In this document: one piece after another, positions 1 through 6,389 of the stretch
How positions within the stretch are numbered: the first letter of the stretch is position 1
Layout of the letters: each line of letters begins with the position of its first letter
Origin: CAZVRZ01 sp964629965
GTDB lineage: Bacteria > Chloroflexota > Anaerolineae > Anaerolineales > UBA4823
Direction: 5' to 3'
DNA length: 10,559 nt
Assembly: GCA_964629965.1 (NCBI GenBank)
Contig: CAZVRZ010000169.1
Coordinates: 1 to 10,559 of the forward strand
Translations under genes and position numbers: made by a program
Notes under the pieces: model-generated
The model's database searches: none
What the model saw: the letters and a program-made list of their open reading frames with translations, nothing else
Told to the model about the DNA's origin: nothing

Positions 1-67
1 TTTCGGCTTCTTGGCTGGGTTGATTTTAATCTCTTCTACTGCTTCGAAATCCCTTCTCCAAAACCGC

Positions 68-96
68 TTGCCGGATACAGATAATCGACATATACT
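68..96 (+). promoter_or_regulatory. Sigma-70-type promoter of the small membrane protein gene
   Basis: A -35 box TTGCCG (68-73) and a -10 box TATACT (91-96) are separated by exactly 17 bases. Transcription would start near 103, giving a leader of about 30 bases before the ATG at 132. The match is read from sequence only. The left 131 bases hold nothing else that I can support. Confidence 0.6.
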
Positions 97-119
97 AAGC
101 GAAAGATTGTAATCAATAC

Positions 120-126
120 AAGGAGG
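120..126 (+). promoter_or_regulatory. Perfect Shine-Dalgarno AAGGAGG
   Basis: AAGGAGG lies five bases before the ATG at 132. It fixes the start of the small membrane protein and indicates efficient translation. It is the strongest ribosome binding site in the window. Confidence 0.8.
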
Positions 127-131
127 ATCCT

Positions 132-590
132 ATGTGGGTTGCGGGAATTATCAATGCAGTAGTCATGCTGGCCTTAGCAATTGGATTGAGCCTGCTATCG
201 CCCTTGTGCGTGCCATGTCTTTCCATCTTCGTGGGCCTCGCATCCGGCTTCTTAGGCTGTGTTATGGCTAAGCCGACGGATGACGGATCGAGCAAGAAGA
301 CCGGCGCTATCGTGGGAGGCTTGGGTGGTATCGGTGCTTTCTTGGGGCACATTATCGGCAGCGTCATCAACGCCACGCAGATGGGTCCAGAAGGCAGCCA
401 ACAATTATTCGAGCAACTTGGCTTACCATCCACCTCGCTTGACCCCAATGCTTACTATGCAGGCTTAGCTGCCAGCACCCTTTGCCTGGGAATCTTGGAT
501 ATCATCCTGTTAGCGGGTCTGGGTTTGCTGGGCGGGATGATCTGGTGGAACATCAATAGCAAGAAGCAAGCGTCGATCAATCCTGTTTAG
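132..590 (+). CDS. Small polytopic membrane protein of unknown function
   Basis: I do not recognise this 152-residue protein. The sequence shows about four hydrophobic segments: residues 3-22, 25-46, 58-80 (very glycine-rich, GGLGGIGAFLG) and 110-138, ending in a tryptophan pair and a short basic tail. The loop between helices 2 and 3 is charged and hydrophilic (KPTDDGSSKK). The loop between helices 3 and 4 is about 28 residues long, polar and Gln/Pro-rich. A CxxC motif (C26, C29) sits at the start of helix 2. There is no cleavable signal peptide with a clear cleavage site, so it is most likely an integral inner-membrane protein. The start is fixed by a perfect Shine-Dalgarno and a good promoter. 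The gene is monocistronic and convergent with ettA, with only 24 bases between the stop codons and no obvious hairpin. The glycine-rich third helix suggests tight helix packing or oligomerisation; this is inference. Confidence 0.8.
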   Translation: MWVAGIINAVVMLALAIGLSLLSPLCVPCLSIFVGLASGFLGCVMAKPTDDGSSKKTGAIVGGLGGIGAFLGHIIGSVINATQMGPEGSQQLFEQLGLPSTSLDPNAYYAGLAASTLCLGILDIILLAGLGLLGGMIWWNINSKKQASINPV

Positions 591-614
591 CCAGAGTACG
601 TTTTAGCAACCAGC

Positions 615-2285
615 TCATTTCAAGCGATGATATTCGATTCGCCTGGGCGTTTCAGCAGACACGCCCAGACGTTTCCGTTTATCCATCTCGTAATCGGACC
701 AGTTACCGATCGACCAGCTTACCTGGCTATCGCCCTCAAAAGCCAAAATATTGGTCGCAACGCGATCAAGGAACCAGCGATCGTGGCTGACAATGATAGC
801 GCAGCCGGCAAAGTTGTCGATGGCATCTTCCAGGGCGCGCAAGGTATTAACATCCAGATCGTTGGTTGGTTCATCCAGCAGGATTACATTCGCAGATTGA
901 GTGAGCATTTTAGCCAGGTGTAAACGATTGCGTTCCCCGCCGGAGATGGCTTTGACCAATTTTTGTTGGTCGGCGCCAGTAAAGTTGAAACTGGCTGCAA
1001 AAGCTCGCGAATTGATCCGGCGGTTGCCAAGCTCAAGCCAATCCTGTCCATTTGAGATCTCTTCCCAAACAGTCTTCTCGCCATCCAGAGAACGACTTTG
1101 ATCGGCATAGGCAAGTTTCACAGTTTCTCCGATGCGAATATCCCCCGCGTCGGGTTTCTCAAGGCCCATGATCATTTTTAGCAAGGTGGTCTTTCCAGCG
1201 CCATTCGGGCCGACCATGCCCACGATGCTGCCCGGAGGAATACTGATATCCAGGTTTTCGACCAACAGACGATCTCCATAAGCTTTGCTGACACCTTTAA
1301 AATCTATGACAATATCGCCCAGACGCGGCCCACTGGGAATAAAGATCTCCAGATCGGCCCGCTGTTGATCGTTTTCCTTGTCAAGCAACTTTTCATAAGC
1401 TGTTACTCTGGCCTTGCCCTTGGCCTGGCGAGCTTTGGGGGACATGCGGATCCATTCAAGCTCGTGTTCCAGGGTCTTTTGGCGCTTACTCTCGGACTTC
1501 TCTTCGCGCATCAAGCGTTCCTTCTTCTGCTCCAGCCATGAGGAGTAATTGCCTCGCCAGGGAATACCGTGCCCGCGATCCAGCTCGAGGATCCATTCGG
1601 CGACATTGTCCAGGAAATAGCGATCATGGGTGACGGCGATCACGGTGCCTTTATATTGCTGTAAATGACGCTCGAGCCAGGCGACCGACTCGGCATCCAG
1701 GTGATTGGTTGGTTCATCCAGCAGTAAGATATCCGGCTCTGTTAATAACAAACGACAAAGAGCCACGCGCCGGCGCTCGCCGCCAGAAATCACTGCCACG
1801 GGGGTATCTCCGGGCGGGCAGCGCAGGGCATCCATGGCAATTTCGAGCCTGTGATCTAGAGTCCATGCTTCATGTTGATCTAGCCATTCCTGTAAACGGG
1901 TCTGTTTCCCGATCAGGGTGTCGAACTCGGCTTCCGGATCGGTAAATTTTTCATTCAACTCATCGAATTCACGAAGCTTGTCCAAAATCGGCCGGACAGC
2001 TTCTGCCACAATCTGCTTCACTGTTTTCGTGTCATCCAATTGCGGCTCTTGATCAAGCATACCCACAGAATAACCCGGCGAAAAAACCACCTGCCCGGTA
2101 TAGCCATCATCCATCCCGGCGATGATCCGCAATAGTGTGCTTTTCCCCGCCCCATTCAAACCAAGGACACCGATCTTAGCTCCATAGAAAAATCCCAAAG
2201 AAATATCACGCAAAACTTCTTTATTTGTTGGAGGAAAAACACGCCCCACCCGTACCATCGAAAAGATTACCTGTTGATCGCTCAT
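615..2285 (-). CDS. ettA: Energy-dependent translational throttle protein EttA (ABC-F ATPase)
   Basis: Cytoplasmic ABC-F protein that binds the ribosomal E site and couples entry into elongation to the ATP/ADP ratio. The product is 556 residues, against about 555 for E. coli EttA. Domain 1 has Walker A GLNGAGKST (42-50), signature SGGERRR (167-173) and Walker B LLLDEPTNHLD with catalytic E191. The EttA arm and inter-domain linker follow (about 240-310), with the typical GNYSSWLEQK and ELEWIR blocks and a KARQAKGKAR stretch. Domain 2 has Walker A GPNGAGKTT (359-367), signature SGGERNR (448-454) and E472. The N-terminus MVRVGRVFPP also matches EttA. I place the start at ATG 2283-2285 because AAAGGA (2291-2296) lies five bases upstream and because the family begins here. 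An in-frame start at 2369 would add 28 non-homologous residues across the promoter. The gene is divergent from tatA. Confidence 0.96.
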   Translation of the reverse strand: MSDQQVIFSMVRVGRVFPPTNKEVLRDISLGFFYGAKIGVLGLNGAGKSTLLRIIAGMDDGYTGQVVFSPGYSVGMLDQEPQLDDTKTVKQIVAEAVRPILDKLREFDELNEKFTDPEAEFDTLIGKQTRLQEWLDQHEAWTLDHRLEIAMDALRCPPGDTPVAVISGGERRRVALCRLLLTEPDILLLDEPTNHLDAESVAWLERHLQQYKGTVIAVTHDRYFLDNVAEWILELDRGHGIPWRGNYSSWLEQKKERLMREEKSESKRQKTLEHELEWIRMSPKARQAKGKARVTAYEKLLDKENDQQRADLEIFIPSGPRLGDIVIDFKGVSKAYGDRLLVENLDISIPPGSIVGMVGPNGAGKTTLLKMIMGLEKPDAGDIRIGETVKLAYADQSRSLDGEKTVWEEISNGQDWLELGNRRINSRAFAASFNFTGADQQKLVKAISGGERNRLHLAKMLTQSANVILLDEPTNDLDVNTLRALEDAIDNFAGCAIIVSHDRWFLDRVATNILAFEGDSQVSWSIGNWSDYEMDKRKRLGVSAETPRRIEYHRLK

Positions 2286-2290
2286 TACAA

Positions 2291-2296
2291 TCCTTT
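2291..2296 (-). promoter_or_regulatory. Ribosome binding site that decides the ettA start
   Basis: On the minus strand AAAGGA precedes ATG (2285-2283) by five bases. This favours a 556-residue EttA over the longer open frame that begins at 2369. Confidence 0.75.
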
Positions 2297-2318
2297 CACC
2301 CACAAACAGAATAGATGC

Positions 2319-2347
2319 ATTATAATCTAACGTGAATTCAGGATTGG
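2319..2347 (-). promoter_or_regulatory. Probable ettA promoter
   Basis: A perfect -10 box TATAAT is read on the minus strand from 2324 to 2319, giving a leader of about 27 bases before the ettA ATG. The -35 region (about 2347-2342, CCAATC) is a poor match, so the promoter may need an activator or rely mainly on the -10. Confidence 0.45.
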
Positions 2348-2349
2348 GG

Positions 2350-2372
2350 TTCTTGGCGTAAATCCCCAAGAA
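2350..2372. promoter_or_regulatory. Inverted repeat between the divergent ettA and tatA promoters (possible operator)
   Basis: TTCTTGG (2350-2356) and CCAAGAA (2366-2372) are perfect 7-base inverted arms around a 9-base spacer. The repeat lies just upstream of the -35 regions of both divergent promoters, about 40 bases from each -10. That placement suits a shared activator or repressor site. No protein can be named, and a chance occurrence cannot be excluded. Confidence 0.35.
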
Positions 2373-2378
2373 TCACTT

Positions 2379-2407
2379 TTCCTATGAAGCCGAATTGACG
2401 TTATAAT
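2379..2407 (+). promoter_or_regulatory. Probable tatA promoter
   Basis: A perfect -10 TATAAT (2402-2407) is preceded at 17 bases by a weak -35, TTCCTA (2379-2384). Transcription from about 2413 gives a leader of about 28 bases containing the tatA Shine-Dalgarno GAGGAG (2429-2434). The nearby TTGACG (2395-2400) has no -10 at the right distance. Confidence 0.5.
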
Positions 2408-2440
2408 TAGGGAAAATCAACCAATCACGAGGAGTATTGT

Positions 2441-2626
2441 ATGCCCTTCAAACTAGGTGGACCCGAACTGATCATCATCCTGATCATCATTGTTTTGCTA
2501 TTTGGCGTTGGTCGCATTGGTAAAATCGCCGGTGAATTAGGTAAAGGCATCCGAGAGTTTCGGACAGGATTAAAAGATAATCCCAACGCAGAAGAGAAAA
2601 AAGAAGAAGAAAAGAAAGAAGAGTAA
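2441..2626 (+). CDS. tatA: Sec-independent protein translocase subunit TatA/E
   Basis: Single-span inner-membrane subunit of the twin-arginine translocase, which oligomerises with TatC (and TatB where present) to move folded proteins across the membrane. The product is 61 residues, within the short range for TatA. It shows the family plan: a short N-terminus (GGPE), a hydrophobic helix at about 8-22 rich in Ile, the FG hinge in LLFGVGR, an amphipathic helix (about 24-43) containing GKGIREFRTGL, and a very charged tail made almost only of Glu and Lys. The usual Pro of the FGxxRLP hinge is Gly here (GRIGK). Start: GAGGAG six bases upstream of ATG. The gene has its own promoter and terminator. 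No tatB or tatC is in the window, so partners must be elsewhere. Confidence 0.93.
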   Translation: MPFKLGGPELIIILIIIVLLFGVGRIGKIAGELGKGIREFRTGLKDNPNAEEKKEEEKKEE

Positions 2627-2649
2627 GCATTCAAAAACAGCTTCGCTCG

Positions 2650-2685
2650 ATCAACCCCGATTAACATCCATCGGGGTTGATTTGT
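2650..2685 (+). terminator. Rho-independent terminator after tatA
   Basis: A 12-bp perfect stem (2650-2661 pairing with 2670-2681, core CAACCCCGAT / ATCGGGGTTG) with an 8-base loop is followed by a T-rich run (TTTGTTT). It lies 23 bases after the tatA stop and separates tatA from the following operon. Confidence 0.85.
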
Positions 2686-2693
2686 TTATGCAA

Positions 2694-2722
2694 TTGACTT
2701 TTCTTTTTGATTACTCTATACT
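2694..2722 (+). promoter_or_regulatory. Strong sigma-70-type promoter of the regulator/glycosidase/kinase operon
   Basis: A -35 TTGACT (2694-2699) and a -10 TATACT (2717-2722) have exactly 17 bases between them. Each box is one base from consensus. Transcription would start near 2729, about 38 bases before the ATG at 2767. It lies directly after the tatA terminator. Confidence 0.75.
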
Positions 2723-2766
2723 CAGATTGCACCTACATCTGTTTCTCCAACAACCTATGAAATCAA

Positions 2767-5700
2767 ATGGAAAATAAAGTCGAAAGCGCTCGCATCTTTA
2801 TTGTAGAGGATGATTCGATCATCAAAAAAGGCTTGGAACTATGTCTTACCGAGCTAGGATATCGCCTGGCTGGAACTGCATCTACGGGGCTAGATGCCAT
2901 CCAACAAGCGTGCGCCAGCCGACCAGATTTGATCCTGATGGATATCCGCCTGGCAGGCGATATCGATGGGATCGAGGCCGCCAGCAGGATAAGAGTCAAT
3001 ATCGATGCGCCTATCGTTTTCATAACTGCTTACGGCGATGAACAGAGCCTGGAGCGAGCCCAGGTTACCAGCCCGTTTGGTTATCTCTTGAAACCGTTTG
3101 ATCCTTTATCCCTGCACGCGGCTATCGAGATCGCTCTGCAGAGAAAAAGACACGAACAACAGCTACTCAAATCTGAAATGCTTTACCGGGCTGTGATGGA
3201 ACAATCGGCAGAGGGCATCTATATTTACGATTTGGAAGATCGCAAAGTCCTGGAAGCCAATTCAAAATTCCTATCAACGATAGGTTACTCATTAAAAGAG
3301 TTACAAACGCTCACAATTTACGATTTTATAGCTGAAGACAGATCTAAGATAGATGCATATATCGAAGCTACACAAAGAGAGATCATGGTAGCTCCCCAAG
3401 AAGGAACTTTTCGGCGGAAAGACGGCCGCATCGTTCCCGTAGAAGTCAGCGCCAGATTGATTGAGATCGTTGATCGCAAAGCCGTTTGTGTATCGGTACG
3501 CGATATCGAAATCTCTAGCCTGACCAGATTCCGCTACAATCGCCTAACAGAAACTTTATTGAGCTTAACCACCGATGCAATCGAGAATATCAATCGCCTG
3601 GTCGCCATGTGCGGGCAGGTATTCGATGCCGCCACAGCCATCTACAATCGCTTGCAGGATAATGCCTTGATCATCATTGGCGGATGGCAAGTGCCGGCCG
3701 ATTTCCTCCCAAGAGATGAGCCCGCGGGCAGCATTCTTTATGATAACTTTACCAAAGCAGGCAAAGATGTCTTTGTGGTCAAGGATATATTGAACTCCAC
3801 CTATGCAGATAGCGATCTATCTGTTCGCCGGTTCAATTTAAGAACCTATCTGGGGAAAACGGTAGAATTTGCAGGCCAGTCGATCGGTTTATTTAGCATG
3901 GTTTTCCAAACCGACCTGGACATAAGCGAAGCAGATAAACATTTCATCGAGATCGTCGCATCCGCAATAGCCATGGAAGAGGAACGCGACCAGGCAGACC
4001 AGTTATTGCGCCTGACCGAAGAGCGTTTCAAACGGTTGACCGACAATATCCAAGACGGCATAGCCATTATCGAAAACGATAAAGTTGTCTACATCAACGA
4101 CCGGTTATGCGAGATAACCGGGTACAGCCGAGAAGAGTTGGTTGACTTGCATTTGTTGGATCTGGCGCCGGGAGAAAGCTCGGATCATGGCGGCAAAGTA
4201 ACCGGACCTGGCTGGACGGATCCAGCCCAATTCTCGGGGTTATGGCTGCAAAGGAAAGATGGGAAAAAGCGGTATGTGGAAAGCCGTCATTCGGTTTTAA
4301 GGGAAGGCGATAAGATTGTATCCCGGTATATTGTGACCTCTGATGTAACGGATCAAAAACGCGCCAACCAGGCACTGGAAATGAATGAAGCGCGTTACCG
4401 GGCCATCGTGGAAGACCAGACTGATCTGATATGCCGTTTTTCTCCAGAAGACTTATGTTTAACCTTTGTCAACAGCGCTTACGCCAGGTTTTTCAATCAA
4501 TCGCGATCCACGCTGTTGACACAGGTTTTTCTATCCAATGCAAATATACAGAATAGATCCCAGTGCATCCAGCGCATTAACCAGATCACACCTCACGAGG
4601 GCCTGGTAACCTTTGAGTGCCGCATGCACATAACAGACCAGGTGCCAACCCGATGGGTTTTTTGGACGGTGCGAGGTGTTTATGATCAACAAGAACACCT
4701 GGTTGAACTTCAAGCAGTTGGCCAAGATATCACCGACCGGAAAAACGCAGAAAATTCTCTACAACGCCGGGTTGACCAACTTTCCACGATCCACGTGGTC
4801 AGCCAGGAAATTGTCAAAGCCGGGCTGGATGCTGATAGAGTTTACCAGGCCATTCACCGGGCAGTTGGCAAGCTGATGCCGTGCGAAGCTTTTGTAATAT
4901 CATGGCTATCGGAATCTTCAAACGAAATCGACGTGGTTTATATCATAGATAAATCCGGACGCCTGCCGCCCAAGCGCATCGAATCCGGCTCAGGCATATC
5001 CGATTATGTTCTCCGGAGTGGTAAATCACTGTTCATCAATCATTATGATCCCGATAATGATATCTACCAATCCATTCATTACGGCGATCCAGATTCAGTG
5101 CGATCGGTCCTGGCAGCCCCGATGCACCTGGGTAACAGGATCATTGGTATGCTTTCAGCACAAAGTTACCAGACCGATGCATATGAAGCAGAAGATTTAC
5201 AGCTACTGGAGTTGATGTCAAACTACGCTGCCATAGCATTAGAAAACGCTCGCCTATACGAACAGACCAGTCAGAGTTTGCATCGTCTATCTGCCTTACA
5301 TACCATCGATATCGCCGTGGCCTCAAGCCTGGATCTGCAAGTGACATTGAACATCATCCTAGACCAAACGATCACCTTGATGGGATCCGATGCAGCCGAT
5401 ATTTTGCTGCTCAATCCCTACACCCAGATGTTGGAATATGCCTACGGCCGGGGCTTTAAAACCCGCTCTTTGGAAAAATCTCGCATCCGCTTAGGCCAGC
5501 CTTTGGCAGGCCAGGCCGCGCTGGAACGCCAAACATTCACAGTTACCGATATATCCAAAGTGAGCGCAAGCCCCACCTTCATGCAAACGCTATCGGAAGA
5601 AAATATCATCGCCTATTCTGCCTCGCCAATGATCGCCAAAGGACAGGTAAAGGGTGTTCTGGAAATATATCACCGGATCACGCCGCGCTATGGATCGGAC

Positions 5701-6372
5701 TGGAAGAATTTCCTTGAAACGCTGGCGGGCCAGGCTGCCATCGCTATTGATAATGCCAGCCTGTTCAATGAGATCCAGCGGTCAAACGTTGAGCTAACCC
5801 TGGCATATGACACGACTCTGGAGGGTTGGTCGCGCACGTTGGATTTGCACAACCGTGAAATCCCCGGCAGCACCGTGAAGATAACGGAACAAGCCGTTCA
5901 ATTAGCACGTTGTATGGGAATCAGCGATGAAGAAATCGTTCGCCTGCACCGGGGAGCATTGTTGCATGATGTAGGAAAAGTTTTGATACCGGCTGAAATA
6001 TTGTTAAAACCCGGTCCATTGACAGCCAAAGAAATGCTGGTCATGCAAAAACATCCTATCAACGCCTGTGAAATCCTGGCGAAAATACAATTCCTGGGAT
6101 CGGCTCTTGATATTCCTCACTATCACCACGAAAAATGGGACGGCTCGGGGTATCCAGATGGTTTAAAGGGCGAGCAAATCCCTATCACAGTAAGAATTTT
6201 TGCAATTATTGATGTGTGGGATGCGCTAACTTCGGACCGCACTTTCAGAAAGGCCTGGAGCGAAGAACAGGCGCTGGCATATATCCGCGAGCAGTCGGAG
6301 AAACATTTCGACCCGCTCGTAGTGGATGCTTTTTTTATGAATGAAATATGGAAAATCGGTACGACTGAATGA
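2767..6372 (+). CDS. Multi-domain response regulator REC-PAS-GAF-PAS-PAS-GAF-GAF-HD-GYP (predicted cyclic di-GMP phosphodiesterase or binder)
   Basis: A 1201-residue soluble protein with no membrane span. Domains by motif: REC 8-125 (acidic pair D15/D16, phosphoacceptor D59, T87, K109); PAS 137-248; divergent GAF about 259-405; PAS 415-530 (ends VTSDVTDQKR); PAS 539-658 (ends VGQDITDRKN); GAF about 670-832; GAF about 839-1005; HD-GYP about 1007-1200. The HD-GYP domain has HDVGK (H1067, D1068, K1071), H1096, HHEKWDGSGYP (H1120, H1121, GYP 1128-1130) and D1149. The family hydrolyses cyclic di-GMP in the cytoplasm. However, the first family His (in the block TEGH-x-x-R-V) is Ser here (S1035), and the preceding RD is HN, so activity is uncertain. 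The REC domain implies a partner histidine kinase, none of which is in the window. The start has no Shine-Dalgarno. Downstream the stop TGA lies 17 bases before the glycosidase ATG, so this is the first gene of a three-gene operon. Confidence 0.93.
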   Translation: MENKVESARIFIVEDDSIIKKGLELCLTELGYRLAGTASTGLDAIQQACASRPDLILMDIRLAGDIDGIEAASRIRVNIDAPIVFITAYGDEQSLERAQVTSPFGYLLKPFDPLSLHAAIEIALQRKRHEQQLLKSEMLYRAVMEQSAEGIYIYDLEDRKVLEANSKFLSTIGYSLKELQTLTIYDFIAEDRSKIDAYIEATQREIMVAPQEGTFRRKDGRIVPVEVSARLIEIVDRKAVCVSVRDIEISSLTRFRYNRLTETLLSLTTDAIENINRLVAMCGQVFDAATAIYNRLQDNALIIIGGWQVPADFLPRDEPAGSILYDNFTKAGKDVFVVKDILNSTYADSDLSVRRFNLRTYLGKTVEFAGQSIGLFSMVFQTDLDISEADKHFIEIVASAIAMEEERDQADQLLRLTEERFKRLTDNIQDGIAIIENDKVVYINDRLCEITGYSREELVDLHLLDLAPGESSDHGGKVTGPGWTDPAQFSGLWLQRKDGKKRYVESRHSVLREGDKIVSRYIVTSDVTDQKRANQALEMNEARYRAIVEDQTDLICRFSPEDLCLTFVNSAYARFFNQSRSTLLTQVFLSNANIQNRSQCIQRINQITPHEGLVTFECRMHITDQVPTRWVFWTVRGVYDQQEHLVELQAVGQDITDRKNAENSLQRRVDQLSTIHVVSQEIVKAGLDADRVYQAIHRAVGKLMPCEAFVISWLSESSNEIDVVYIIDKSGRLPPKRIESGSGISDYVLRSGKSLFINHYDPDNDIYQSIHYGDPDSVRSVLAAPMHLGNRIIGMLSAQSYQTDAYEAEDLQLLELMSNYAAIALENARLYEQTSQSLHRLSALHTIDIAVASSLDLQVTLNIILDQTITLMGSDAADILLLNPYTQMLEYAYGRGFKTRSLEKSRIRLGQPLAGQAALERQTFTVTDISKVSASPTFMQTLSEENIIAYSASPMIAKGQVKGVLEIYHRITPRYGSDWKNFLETLAGQAAIAIDNASLFNEIQRSNVELTLAYDTTLEGWSRTLDLHNREIPGSTVKITEQAVQLARCMGISDEEIVRLHRGALLHDVGKVLIPAEILLKPGPLTAKEMLVMQKHPINACEILAKIQFLGSALDIPHYHHEKWDGSGYPDGLKGEQIPITVRIFAIIDVWDALTSDRTFRKAWSEEQALAYIREQSEKHFDPLVVDAFFMNEIWKIGTTE

Positions 6373-6389
6373 TTGGAAAAGATAATAAC

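Noticed and set aside
2..112. A frame open from the window edge to TAA at 110-112 that could be the C-terminus of an upstream + strand gene with one hydrophobic stretch.
   Set aside because: Only 36 codons, a second + frame is also open for 27 codons, and the stretch overlaps a well-spaced promoter at 68-96. There is no motif to support coding.
113..448. A 111-codon minus-strand frame opposite the small membrane protein.
   Set aside because: Shadow of the 132-590 gene, which has a perfect Shine-Dalgarno and a coherent membrane-protein pattern. The minus frame has no ribosome binding site or recognisable motif.
591..614. Searched for a shared bidirectional terminator between the convergent membrane protein and ettA stops.
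   Set aside because: No inverted repeat with a T run is visible in the 24-base gap.
2395..2400. TTGACG as a -35 box for tatA.
   Set aside because: No -10 lies 16-18 bases downstream (TCAACC region). The perfect TATAAT at 2402-2407 overlaps the place where its spacer would be.
2767..6372. Reading the large regulator as a histidine kinase.
   Set aside because: There is no HisKA H-box or HATPase N/G boxes after the GAF domains. The C-terminus is HDVGK...GYP, an HD-GYP domain.
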